A stretch of DNA of 64,000 bases from JAMLHH01 sp037189845. Lineage in GTDB: Bacteria; Bacteroidota; Bacteroidia; Chitinophagales; JADIYW01. Both the position numbers and the translations under genes were made by a program. This document shows positions 8,477 to 17,119 of this stretch, in pieces. Each line of letters starts with the position of its first letter. Position 1 is the first letter of the stretch. The stretch is from assembly GCA_037189845.1 (NCBI GenBank), contig JBBCIS010000005.1, positions 62,001 to 126,000 of the forward strand, in the 5' to 3' direction. The notes beneath the pieces were generated by a model that saw only the letters and a list, made by a program, of their open reading frames with translations, was not told the DNA's origin and did not search any database.

Positions 8477-11400
8477 TTAAGATTTTATTGTATTCAATTG
8501 AACATAGAATGTAGCTCCTCCGGCTTCCGCATCGGATTCGAACCAGATTTTACCTCCGGCTAATTCCACAATGCTTTTACTCATAGCAAGACCTAATCCT
8601 GTTCCTGAAGATTTAGTCGTAAAATTCGGCTCAAAGATATCTTTTGTGCGTTCAGGAGGAATACCTATACCGTTATCTTTTACAATTATATTACAGTGGT
8701 TTTCTTTTTCCTCAATAGAAACAAATAATACGCCCTGCACGCCTTCCGGAACTGCCTGAATCGCATTTTTGATCAGATTGGTAAAAACTCTGACCATCTG
8801 GTCCTTATCTACGAGCGTAAAAATACGCTTAGCAGGGATAGAAGTAAATATGCTGACTTCTCTGCTGGATTCAAAAAGATCAACAACACTCGACAAAATT
8901 GTAACAATGTCTTCTTTTTGCGGCTTGCCTACCGGCATTTTGGCAAAATTGGAGAATGCAGTCGCAATATTTGCCAGTGTATCTATTTGTTCGATCAATC
9001 GGGAAGCGATCTTTTTTGTCATTTCCTCAATATCATCCCTGTCTTCATCCAGTGCTCTTTGTAAATGCTGAATACTTAGCTTCATTGGCGTGAGCGGGTT
9101 TTTGATTTCATGTGCTACCTGTTTCGCCATTTCTCTCCAGGCTCCTTCCCTTTCTGATTTCGCCAACAGGCTGGCACTTTCTTCCAGCACATCGATCATC
9201 CTGTTGTATTCATCCACCAGCTCACCGATTTCATCCTTGTTCTTCCATTCAATGTGAACGTTTTTCTTGCCCAGCTCCACGCCTTTGATACTTTCAGTAA
9301 TAATGCTCAAAGGTTTTACAATTGCCCTGGATACCCATATAGAAATCATAGCAGCGCCCAGTATAAGCAAAACATAAATATTGACCAGGGACATCAAAAA
9401 GAAAGAAACATCATTTTTTATATTTCTCTCTTTACCATAATACGGGAAATTGATATATCCCACCAGCTTCCCGTTGGGATCATTAATAGGGAGATAAGCC
9501 GAAATGTATTTCAATTTACCCACCCATTCATCCTGGATCACACTTGAATAACCTTTAATTTTCAAAGTTTCATAAGCTCTTGTGTTCATCAGATTAGATT
9601 GCAGGCCCCCTTTAAAAATATCGGGCTGAGATGAATACAATAACTTTCCGTTGGGGTCATAAGCATTCATATCAATAGCAAAAATTTCGGACAGCTGCTT
9701 GATTTTGGTCTTGAGTATGCTGTTGAACTCTTCATCACTGTGTAAGCTAAAACTTTCTGCAAACATTATCTCGAGCGCCTCCACTACAGAATGTCCTCTT
9801 TGCTTCAAGCTTTCATTGTGCAGATGATTATACTGAACATTGAAGAAAAATATGGTCATAGACCCCACCAACACTAACGAAAACAATACCTGGCTGACCA
9901 TTGAGGTCTGGATTTGCTTTTGCAAAGTGTTTAATCTGAAATTCTTCCTGATTTTCCTGCTGGTTACCCAAAAATTGCCGTAAGCGGTCATTAAGCTCAG
10001 CAAGTAGAAAAAAACCATCTGTATGATTAGCAAATAAGAGAAAAATGAAAAAGAGCTCAGCCACCCTATTTGCTTATACGATACAACCACTTGCTTTTCG
10101 GCGATGCGATATACAACATGCACAAATTCTTTATCCGACTGGATATAAAACTTGCCGGACTGCATCAAAGGAAAATTAAAATGGGAGGAATAGCTGTAAT
10201 TCCCTTCCACACTCATCAGGTTCTTATTCCGGTATATAGCATAAGAAATATCAGAAATTCTGTTGTGCACAAAATGATCCTGCTCTGATTTCAGCAGCTC
10301 TGGATAGGCACTGTAAGAAACAAATGTTTTCGGTGTAAAAACGATAACCAGATACCCCAGCAAAAGATCTTCATGGTAATATTCGATGAAGACCATATAT
10401 TTTTCACCTCTGGGTTTCACAGACAGATAGTAGATATATGGAGAGATACGCTGCACTCCTTTCTGCTCCTTGGCAGTAGTAAGCGCATAAAAAGTTTTAG
10501 TTCCCTCGCCTTTCAGCTGAGTACCTTCCTGGTTAAACGAATGTATGGACACATTATACTTACCCAGATACTTATTAAAATATCTCTGACGAACTCTTCT
10601 GTCTATATCAAAAGAGGTCAGATAAGGATTTTCAAAATAACTTTTTACAAAATTATCCTCCCTCAGCTCATCTACAATGGAAGTGATATCAAACTCCTCT
10701 GCATAATCTCTCTCAGAGGCAAGTTCAATAGCGTAGTGTTGTACCAACTCTATCTTACGCTGATTCGTATAATATAAAATGCAGACTGCTCCTATGAAAG
10801 CATATGCTGATAAAAGTACCAGACTTGCAAAAAACCGGTGCTTGAATGCTCTGTCTTTGGCTTTGCTCAGCCATATCAGAATGTTTAAATAAACAACATA
10901 AATAACTATCAGAAACAGAACAAATGAATAGGAATCAAAAATGCCAAATAAATAGCCCAGTCCTATCATGCCGAGATGTATTACCACCTGCAGTAGTAAA
11001 TATTTTTTTGTAAAAAATTCCTGCTTCAGATAATTGACAGGAATAAACATGATACCAAATGCAAAATTTATCACCATTACCCCTACAAAACTTCCCAGAT
11101 TCAGCTGGTCTAATCTGTTCAAATCAAATGAAAGTATAGAATTATGATGCAGACTGGCAATAATGAAAATGACAAAATAATAGGAGGATACCAGATATAG
11201 AGAAACAAAAATACTTTTCCGGACTGTGGTCTTTCTGTCAAACCGGAGCATAAAGTATCTGACCCAATGCCTGAGTATCCAATGTATCAGCTGAATTCTG
11301 AAAAACAATTCCCCCAGTGAATCCGCCAGAAACGGAGAAGCATAACTATCCAGCTGAAACAGATTCCCCACTGCAGTAAAAGAGGGAACATGTAGAATAT

Positions 11401-12187
11401 TGATATAAATCTCAATAAACAATGCATATACTGCTGTCAGTAATATACCTTGCGTTGCTTTTCCTTGTAACAGTGAAAATCTCAGTCTTCTGTTGACGAT
11501 AAGAAAAACAATCAAAATACCCATGACTTCCAGCAACACGATCGGCCACCATACAAACCGTTTTGCCAGGGGATCTTCTTTGATATAAAAGAGCACTTTA
11601 CCCCCTTTGGAAATGACAGGTCTGGATATCGCAGAACTGAAATCGTCTCTGCTTGTGATCATTGTTTTCCGCAGAGCAGTAAACGGTATAGTAAATCCTG
11701 ATTTCAGATATTCATTATCCACCGGGTATATCTGATATATCGGCAGCAGTGTAATTAAATGATATCCTTCTTTCAAAGGATAGACTTTCATCAGAAGATA
11801 AGAATTATTGATTTTCACCAGCTTATCATCGTTTCCAAAAGTTGAAATGTTGATATTACTGGGGACGATCTTATTGGTAGACCAATAGATTATCTGCCGG
11901 TCAGGATTGGATATATATAAATGAATAAATTCATTCTTATTTTTTGTCTCTAAATAATCAAATAAAGCAGGTAACGAATCTAATACCCTTTCAAGCCTGG
12001 GATCCTGTATAATATTTTCAACTTCTTCATTCTGAGTATCAATCCACTCTGTCAATACTTTTTCAGCCCTTGAAACCGGATGTTTCATGTCCTGTATCTT
12101 GTCATACACCAATGAAAAAAGCAAGAAGAACATGCCCAATATCAAAAGTATATTGAAATATAATTTTCTCTTTTGTATCGGAATCAT
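8477..12187 (-). CDS. Large multi-pass sensor histidine kinase (NtrY-like)
   Basis: Membrane sensor kinase of 1236 residues. The ATG at 12187 is chosen because the longer frame would start at a TTG and the KRK-preceded first membrane helix follows directly. Order: helix; extracytoplasmic domain (about 35-210); several membrane helices to about 480; a second extracytoplasmic domain; two helices near 720-780; a third sensory domain (about 785-935); helix; HAMP; then dimerisation/phosphoacceptor His about 1026 in VAHEIKNPLTPMKLS, N-box NLIKNAIQAV about 1141, NGIGIP, and G-box GTGLGLAM about 1205. The IKNPLTP H-box is NtrY-type. No response regulator lies alongside. hemL follows in the same operon. 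Confidence 0.9.
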   Translation of the reverse strand: MIPIQKRKLYFNILLILGMFFLLFSLVYDKIQDMKHPVSRAEKVLTEWIDTQNEEVENIIQDPRLERVLDSLPALFDYLETKNKNEFIHLYISNPDRQIIYWSTNKIVPSNINISTFGNDDKLVKINNSYLLMKVYPLKEGYHLITLLPIYQIYPVDNEYLKSGFTIPFTALRKTMITSRDDFSSAISRPVISKGGKVLFYIKEDPLAKRFVWWPIVLLEVMGILIVFLIVNRRLRFSLLQGKATQGILLTAVYALFIEIYINILHVPSFTAVGNLFQLDSYASPFLADSLGELFFRIQLIHWILRHWVRYFMLRFDRKTTVRKSIFVSLYLVSSYYFVIFIIASLHHNSILSFDLNRLDQLNLGSFVGVMVINFAFGIMFIPVNYLKQEFFTKKYLLLQVVIHLGMIGLGYLFGIFDSYSFVLFLIVIYVVYLNILIWLSKAKDRAFKHRFFASLVLLSAYAFIGAVCILYYTNQRKIELVQHYAIELASERDYAEEFDITSIVDELREDNFVKSYFENPYLTSFDIDRRVRQRYFNKYLGKYNVSIHSFNQEGTQLKGEGTKTFYALTTAKEQKGVQRISPYIYYLSVKPRGEKYMVFIEYYHEDLLLGYLVIVFTPKTFVSYSAYPELLKSEQDHFVHNRISDISYAIYRNKNLMSVEGNYSYSSHFNFPLMQSGKFYIQSDKEFVHVVYRIAEKQVVVSYKQIGWLSSFSFFSYLLIIQMVFFYLLSLMTAYGNFWVTSRKIRKNFRLNTLQKQIQTSMVSQVLFSLVLVGSMTIFFFNVQYNHLHNESLKQRGHSVVEALEIMFAESFSLHSDEEFNSILKTKIKQLSEIFAIDMNAYDPNGKLLYSSQPDIFKGGLQSNLMNTRAYETLKIKGYSSVIQDEWVGKLKYISAYLPINDPNGKLVGYINFPYYGKERNIKNDVSFFLMSLVNIYVLLILGAAMISIWVSRAIVKPLSIITESIKGVELGKKNVHIEWKNKDEIGELVDEYNRMIDVLEESASLLAKSEREGAWREMAKQVAHEIKNPLTPMKLSIQHLQRALDEDRDDIEEMTKKIASRLIEQIDTLANIATAFSNFAKMPVGKPQKEDIVTILSSVVDLFESSREVSIFTSIPAKRIFTLVDKDQMVRVFTNLIKNAIQAVPEGVQGVLFVSIEEKENHCNIIVKDNGIGIPPERTKDIFEPNFTTKSSGTGLGLAMSKSIVELAGGKIWFESDAEAGGATFYVQLNTIKS

Positions 12188-12330
12188 CTCTTGTATATAA
12201 TGGATTAGCAAAAACAATTATCAGCAATAATACATACCAGACTATTAAGAAATGGTATTTATTAACCGGATATCATTTCAGATAAATTACAGCAAGATAT
12301 CAATATTAATACCATTATACGCTTTGAAAC

Positions 12331-12361
12331 GAAAAAAGCCCCGAAGATCGGGGCCTTTTTT
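12331..12361. terminator. Strong bidirectional rho-independent terminator
   Basis: GCCCCGA-aga-TCGGGGC stem flanked by AAAAAA on the left and TTTTTT on the right. On the minus strand it lies directly after the tRNA-Phe gene and should end its transcript; the A/T flanks allow use on either strand. Confidence 0.9.
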
Positions 12362-12363
12362 CG

Positions 12364-12436
12364 TGGTGTGGGGCGGGATCGAACCGCCGACACATGGATT
12401 TTCAGTCCATTGCTCTACCGACTGAGCTACCGCACC
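12364..12436 (-). tRNA. tRNA-Phe (anticodon GAA)
   Basis: 73-base cloverleaf without encoded CCA. Acceptor arm GGTGCGG/CCACACC, D arm GCTC/GAGC, anticodon arm ATGGA-CTGAAAA-TCCAT giving GAA, T arm GGCGG-TTCGATC-CCGCC, discriminator A. Base 5 (C) faces base 68 (A), leaving a C-A mismatch in the acceptor stem; all other stems pair fully. A strong terminator follows. Confidence 0.95.
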
Positions 12437-12665
12437 ATTCAGCAATTATAAGCGTTGCTTTCAAATGCGTTGCAAAAGTAGCCATTTTATTTATTCCTGC
12501 AAGTCTTTCAATCAAAAAAATCCAATAAAATCTACTTTTTTGAGCTATTGTTTCAAATACAGCAGAAGATATACATCTAAACACCAGATTTTCAAATCTG
12601 TACTAATATCAGTTTAGAGAATAAGACAAGTACACAATCTTCGTAACCAACTACTCCGGGAAGAA

Positions 12666-13712
12666 TCAATTGGTTTTGTTACCCCAATCGCTCAGATTCA
12701 CAGCAATGCCGATATGATTCAATGAGCCAACTGAGTGATACTTGGCAAAAGAGTAATCTATTCTGAACTGCTGAATGACAATTCCCAATCCTGCAGACAT
12801 ACCGACCAAACCTTTCTTTTCCCCCGAACCTAATTCCATTCTTCTCAAGTGGTCGTAACCAATTCTCAGACGCACAGGCTTACCTGCCTCTACCTCCACT
12901 CCTGCTATTACGTGAGCAAAAAGCTTATCAATGAATCCTCTCTCTGTAGTAGAAGATCCACCAATAATCTGCTGATTGGAACTGGTTTTAGGAGTAGTTA
13001 AATCCCATGTCTGAAGATGATGTGCCACAAAATTCAAACGAATGGGTAATCTGTCAAATTTCTTGGAAATAGCAAAAGCCAGATCTAATGGTAATTTTTC
13101 TCTGTTCTGACCATCCACATAAGTCTTCAGCTCTCCACCGATATTCCTCAGCAACATGCTCATTGCGAGATTTTTCTTATCGTGAAAATATCCTGCAGAA
13201 ACATCCAGACCCAGTCCGAATGAGCTGTATTGTTCGATAGATGAAAAAATCATCTTAAGCTGTGCTCCGTATGTAAACTTCTTCCATTGGCGGGCTGCAC
13301 CACCTGCCAGCTGGAAATTCCCGGCTTTAAAATCTCCCGTATAATTCCCGAAGGGATCTCTCCCGTCAAACTTTCCATAAGTTGTATAGCTCGCAGAAGC
13401 CGAAAAGCTGGTTTTCAATTTCTCTGAGTGATGTCCGTATGCAGCTGAACCGAAGTTTGTTCCGGCTAAATAAAATCCTGTATTGAAAGAAATCTGCTGG
13501 TGTGTTTCTTTTCCCAATAATGCCGGATTGGCAATAGCTAAACCGATATCTCCTTTAGGTGCTGCGTAAAATGCGCCTCCCACTCCTGTAGCTCTGGCAC
13601 TTGCAGATAAATCTAAAAAGCTATAAGTGCTACTACCTCCCAACTGCGCCTGCGCACAAATTGGTAAGAAGCAAAATAGTATATATACAATCAGGTGACG
13701 TTGCATAAGCAT
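12666..13712 (-). CDS. porQ: Type IX secretion system protein PorQ
   Basis: Outer-membrane protein of the T9SS, working with PorU/PorV/PorZ in releasing and anchoring cargo at the cell surface. 348 residues: signal peptide MLMQRHLIVYILFCFLPICA cut near AQA-QL, then the PorQ/PorV-type start GGSSTYSFLDLSASARATG and PALLGKE, followed by beta-strand-rich sequence ending VNLSDWGNK. A second ATG at 13706 is equally possible. Its partner in function within the window is the T9SS-cargo-like giant protein at 33806-39661. Divergent from the ornithine aminotransferase gene. Confidence 0.9.
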   Translation of the reverse strand: MLMQRHLIVYILFCFLPICAQAQLGGSSTYSFLDLSASARATGVGGAFYAAPKGDIGLAIANPALLGKETHQQISFNTGFYLAGTNFGSAAYGHHSEKLKTSFSASASYTTYGKFDGRDPFGNYTGDFKAGNFQLAGGAARQWKKFTYGAQLKMIFSSIEQYSSFGLGLDVSAGYFHDKKNLAMSMLLRNIGGELKTYVDGQNREKLPLDLAFAISKKFDRLPIRLNFVAHHLQTWDLTTPKTSSNQQIIGGSSTTERGFIDKLFAHVIAGVEVEAGKPVRLRIGYDHLRRMELGSGEKKGLVGMSAGLGIVIQQFRIDYSFAKYHSVGSLNHIGIAVNLSDWGNKTN

Positions 13713-13805
13713 CGGATACGCTAATCTAAAATAATTATGTGTATTTCATACAATAAACACCTGACGAAATCACATGAAAACTTTTGTTTGAGCTATCTTT
13801 ACAGC

Positions 13806-15032
13806 ATGAGCACTCAAACGAACAGCCCGCAACATTACATGAATTTAGAAGATAGATATGGCGCTCATAACTATCACCCGCTTCCTGTTGTACTTTCCAA
13901 AGGCGAAGGTGTACATGTATGGGATGTAGAAGGCAAAAAATACTTTGATTTCTTATCAGCGTATTCTGCTGTCAATCAGGGCCACTGCCATCCACATATT
14001 CTGAAAGCACTGACTGGACAGGCTCAGAAGCTCACACTGACATCCAGGGCGTTTTATAATGACCAGCTGGGGGTTTATGAAAAATTTATCACTGAATTAC
14101 TGGGCTATGACAAAGTTCTTCCGATGAATACCGGTGTGGAAGGTGGAGAAACTGCTATCAAGCTGGCAAAAAAATGGGGATATGAAGTCAAAGGTATTCC
14201 TGAAAATCAGGCAAGAATCATTTTTGCCAAGGATAATTTCTGGGGGAGAACCCAGGCTGCAATTTCAGCTTCTACCGACCCTAGTTCTTACAAAGGTTTC
14301 GGACCTTACATGCCGGGCTATGATATTATACCATATAATAATCTGGAAGCACTGGAAGAGGCATTGAAAAATCCGGATGTTGCGGCATTCATGGTCGAGC
14401 CTATACAGGGTGAAGCCGGAGTAGTCGTACCGCATGAAGGTTACCTGAAAGGCGTCAGAGAATTATGTACAAAATACAATGTGCTGTTTATTGCTGATGA
14501 AGTACAGACCGGACTTTGCAGAACAGGTAAAATGCTATGTATAGACCACGATCAGGTAAAACCGGATATACTTATTTTAGGAAAAGCGCTTTCCGGTGGA
14601 TTTTTACCTATCTCTGCTGCCTTGGCAAATGATGAAGTGATGCTATGTATAAAACCGGGAGAGCATGGCTCTACTTACGGAGGCAATCCACTGGCTGCTG
14701 CTGTAGCTGTAGCTTCTCTGGAAGTACTGGTCAATGAGAAATTAGCAGACAACTCAGAAGTAATGGGTGAAAGATTGAGAAACGGATTGGCACAAATTCA
14801 ACATCCGCTCATCAAAACTATTCGTGGAAAAGGCTTGCTCAATGCTGTCGTAATTGATGACACTGAGGAAAGTGAAACAGCCTGGAATATCTGTCTTGAA
14901 ATGGCGAAAAACGGCTTACTTGCGAAACCTACTCACGGAAATATCATTCGTTTTGCACCTCCTTTGATTATCAATGCCGGTCAAATTGATCAATGCGTAG
15001 ATATCATTGGAGAATCTTTGAAGAAGTTTTAA
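13806..15032 (+). CDS. rocD: Ornithine--oxo-acid transaminase
   Basis: PLP enzyme turning ornithine plus 2-oxoglutarate into glutamate semialdehyde and glutamate. 408 residues from the ATG at 13806, fitting the family; the frame is open to 13737 but the extra 23 residues look like leader sequence. Marks: YGAHNYHPLPVVLSKGEG, YSAVNQGHCHP, MNTGVEGGETAIKLAKKWGY, the DEVQTGLCRTG motif with Asp for the PLP pyridine nitrogen, and ILGKALSGGFLPISA with the PLP lysine. Single gene between porQ (divergent) and a convergent ATPase gene. Confidence 0.95.
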   Translation: MSTQTNSPQHYMNLEDRYGAHNYHPLPVVLSKGEGVHVWDVEGKKYFDFLSAYSAVNQGHCHPHILKALTGQAQKLTLTSRAFYNDQLGVYEKFITELLGYDKVLPMNTGVEGGETAIKLAKKWGYEVKGIPENQARIIFAKDNFWGRTQAAISASTDPSSYKGFGPYMPGYDIIPYNNLEALEEALKNPDVAAFMVEPIQGEAGVVVPHEGYLKGVRELCTKYNVLFIADEVQTGLCRTGKMLCIDHDQVKPDILILGKALSGGFLPISAALANDEVMLCIKPGEHGSTYGGNPLAAAVAVASLEVLVNEKLADNSEVMGERLRNGLAQIQHPLIKTIRGKGLLNAVVIDDTEESETAWNICLEMAKNGLLAKPTHGNIIRFAPPLIINAGQIDQCVDIIGESLKKF

Positions 15033-15053
15033 ATACTTATCCGCCTTTTTCTG

Positions 15054-16502
15054 TTACCAGTTAGATTTCATTTCCAGCGTATTCAGACCAATATTGTATG
15101 CATATACAGCTGCCGGCACAAAGCTGATCTCAATATTCTGAATAGTTTTTGCACCAAGAACATCTATAGTTGTGACTAATGTAGAGGTAAATTTATTTTG
15201 TTGGCAAAAATGTAACAGGCTGTTGAGCTCAGCCGGCCTTTCATAATATCTGTTGCTCCACTTTACTTCTATACACCATTTAGGTTTGAATAATCTGTTG
15301 TCCAGCAATACGATATCGACTTCTCCTTCTGAACGCCCCATCTTCCATCTGGCATATTTCAGATTCAGATCTTCTCTGTGCATCCATTGAGAGAAAATTG
15401 CTGTTTCTACCATATTACCGGTTTCGCCATCAGTTTCTATTATCGGAGAAAACAATGCTGTACGCAGAGATGGATTAGTCAGATATACTTTAAAACTCGT
15501 AATACGCTGAAATTTTTTAGCATTATCATCCACCTTATGAATAACTTTTATCAAAAAAGCTGCTTCAAGATATTCCAGGTATTTTCTGATAATTTCTTTG
15601 GCAATACCGCTTTCCTTAGATAATCTTTCAAACGAAAATTCCTTAGCAGTGTTATATGCCAGATAGCTAAAAAAACTGTTCAATTCCTGTACGTCTTTGA
15701 TACCGTACAAGCTGGGCAAGTCTCTTAAAAGCACTTTATCCACAATATCACTTTTCACATAACGCCCCATATCTCCCTGTATCTTTTCTGACAAAACAAC
15801 TTCCGGATATCCACCGAAATTCAGATAATGAAAAAACTCTTTGTTGAATGTGCGATTATCATGTGTAAGATAAAATGGAACCTGCGCACCATTGTACCGG
15901 ATGGATTTCAAATGCATCAGATGCCCCAATCCTTTCAGGTGTATGTACTCATGAAAAGTCAATGGAGGCAGCATAAAATCAGTAAATCTGCCCGCTCCGC
16001 TTTCTGAACTTTGTAATTTCAACGCCGCCGCTGCTGAACCGGAAACTATAAACTTAGTATGAGGATAGCTATCCACCAACACTTTCAGATGACGCTCCCA
16101 ATCTTTCAGATACTGTATTTCATCAAAAAATACGAAACATCCATTCAGAGATTCTGCCTGTAAAGACTCCTTTGCCAGCAACAAAATATCTTCCAGTCCC
16201 ATGTGCATATAGATAGGATTGTCTATACCGATAAAAAAGATCTTCTGAGGAGGTATTTTATCTTTAATCAGCTGGTCTATCACATGGAACATCATCACGG
16301 TCTTTCCCACTCTGCGTGGCCCCATAAGGACTACAGCCCGTTGTATTTCTGTATCTTTTACAAAAGGATAAAACAAATCCAGATATAGCCTTCTGGACAT
16401 ACTCCTATAAGTTTGCTGTACTTCACCTGATTGCCACCAGGGATTTTCATACTGCAAACGTTCTATCTTTTTCTCTGTAGGAATAACGTTATCGAAAGTC
16501 AT
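15054..16502 (-). CDS. AAA (AAA_14) ATPase with DUF4143 C-terminal domain
   Basis: Cytoplasmic P-loop ATPase of the ExeA-like AAA_14/DUF4143 group, common in bacteria but without a settled function. The start is the ATG at 16502; the longer frame begins at a TTG. 482 residues: Walker A GPRRVGKTVMM near 65, Walker B CFVFFDEIQYLKDWE near 142, sensor SGSAAAALK near 178, then DUF4143 with a nuclease-like end (GEVDIVLLD...WCIEVKWSNRYYE, resembling D-(E/V)xK). Upstream lies a 157-bp tandem repeat. The YERPAELNSLLHFC tail matches DUF4143 ends. Confidence 0.85.
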   Translation of the reverse strand: MTFDNVIPTEKKIERLQYENPWWQSGEVQQTYRSMSRRLYLDLFYPFVKDTEIQRAVVLMGPRRVGKTVMMFHVIDQLIKDKIPPQKIFFIGIDNPIYMHMGLEDILLLAKESLQAESLNGCFVFFDEIQYLKDWERHLKVLVDSYPHTKFIVSGSAAAALKLQSSESGAGRFTDFMLPPLTFHEYIHLKGLGHLMHLKSIRYNGAQVPFYLTHDNRTFNKEFFHYLNFGGYPEVVLSEKIQGDMGRYVKSDIVDKVLLRDLPSLYGIKDVQELNSFFSYLAYNTAKEFSFERLSKESGIAKEIIRKYLEYLEAAFLIKVIHKVDDNAKKFQRITSFKVYLTNPSLRTALFSPIIETDGETGNMVETAIFSQWMHREDLNLKYARWKMGRSEGEVDIVLLDNRLFKPKWCIEVKWSNRYYERPAELNSLLHFCQQNKFTSTLVTTIDVLGAKTIQNIEISFVPAAVYAYNIGLNTLEMKSNW

Positions 16503-16560
16503 AAAAACAACCAAATATTACACAAATGTAAGAATAAGATAAATAAAATAAGTCTATTTT

Positions 16561-16905
16561 TACAAAAATGCAATAATAAGAGAAAAATATAAATATTTAA
16601 AGCTAAAATGAACAGGGAAAAGCTGCTGAAGAGAAAAGTAAAACATTCCAAAATCAAGCAGTGGAAGCTATTTATAGCAACATGTAAAAATAAGCACGTA
16701 AAAAATTACTTATTATAACAAAAGTGTAGAAATAAGAGAAAGTCAAAGAAATTTAAAGCTAAAAATGAACTGAGAAAAGCCGCAGAAGAGAAAAGTAAAA
16801 CATTCCAAAATCAAGCAGTGGAAGCTATTTATAGCAACATGCGAAATAAGCACGTAAACAATTGCTTATTATAACAAAAATGTAGAAATAAGGAAAAAAC
16901 AAGCA
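16561..16905. repeat. 157-bp tandem direct repeat (two copies and a partial third)
   Basis: Copy 1 spans 16561-16717, copy 2 16718-16874, and a third start from 16875 fades out after about 25 bases. Fifty-seven bases are identical (16628-16684 and 16785-16841). In copy 2 one frame is open and reads as plausible protein (contains AAEEKSKTFQNQAVEAIYSN) but has no start codon; copy 1 carries indels and a stop in the same stretch, so this looks like a duplicated gene fragment. The motif ACAAAaaTGtagAATAAG also recurs at 16520, beside the ATPase start. The remainder of 16906-17119 shows nothing recognisable. Confidence 0.8.
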
Positions 16906-17119
16906 AAATAAATACTTATTTGAACGAACTGTAGGATGCTTTCACACAAATCTAGGGTACGAATCACTTACAAAATAACATAGTAGGACCTGCTATATTA
17001 TTTTGTAGCTACTAACATTTTGCTCAGCGGTAAACTTCCGGAAAGAGGAATACAAAATCATCCGCCACACTTAGAATGTCGCAATGAAACACCAGAACTG
17101 CTGATGTAACCTGAAAAAA

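Noticed and set aside
12402..12584. Short minus-strand open frame overlapping the tRNA-Phe gene
   Set aside because: It runs into the tRNA itself and has no family features.
16609..16719. 36-codon ATG-started open frame in copy 1 of the tandem repeat
   Set aside because: The frame is not kept in copy 2, where the equivalent ATG is followed at once by a stop after one codon.
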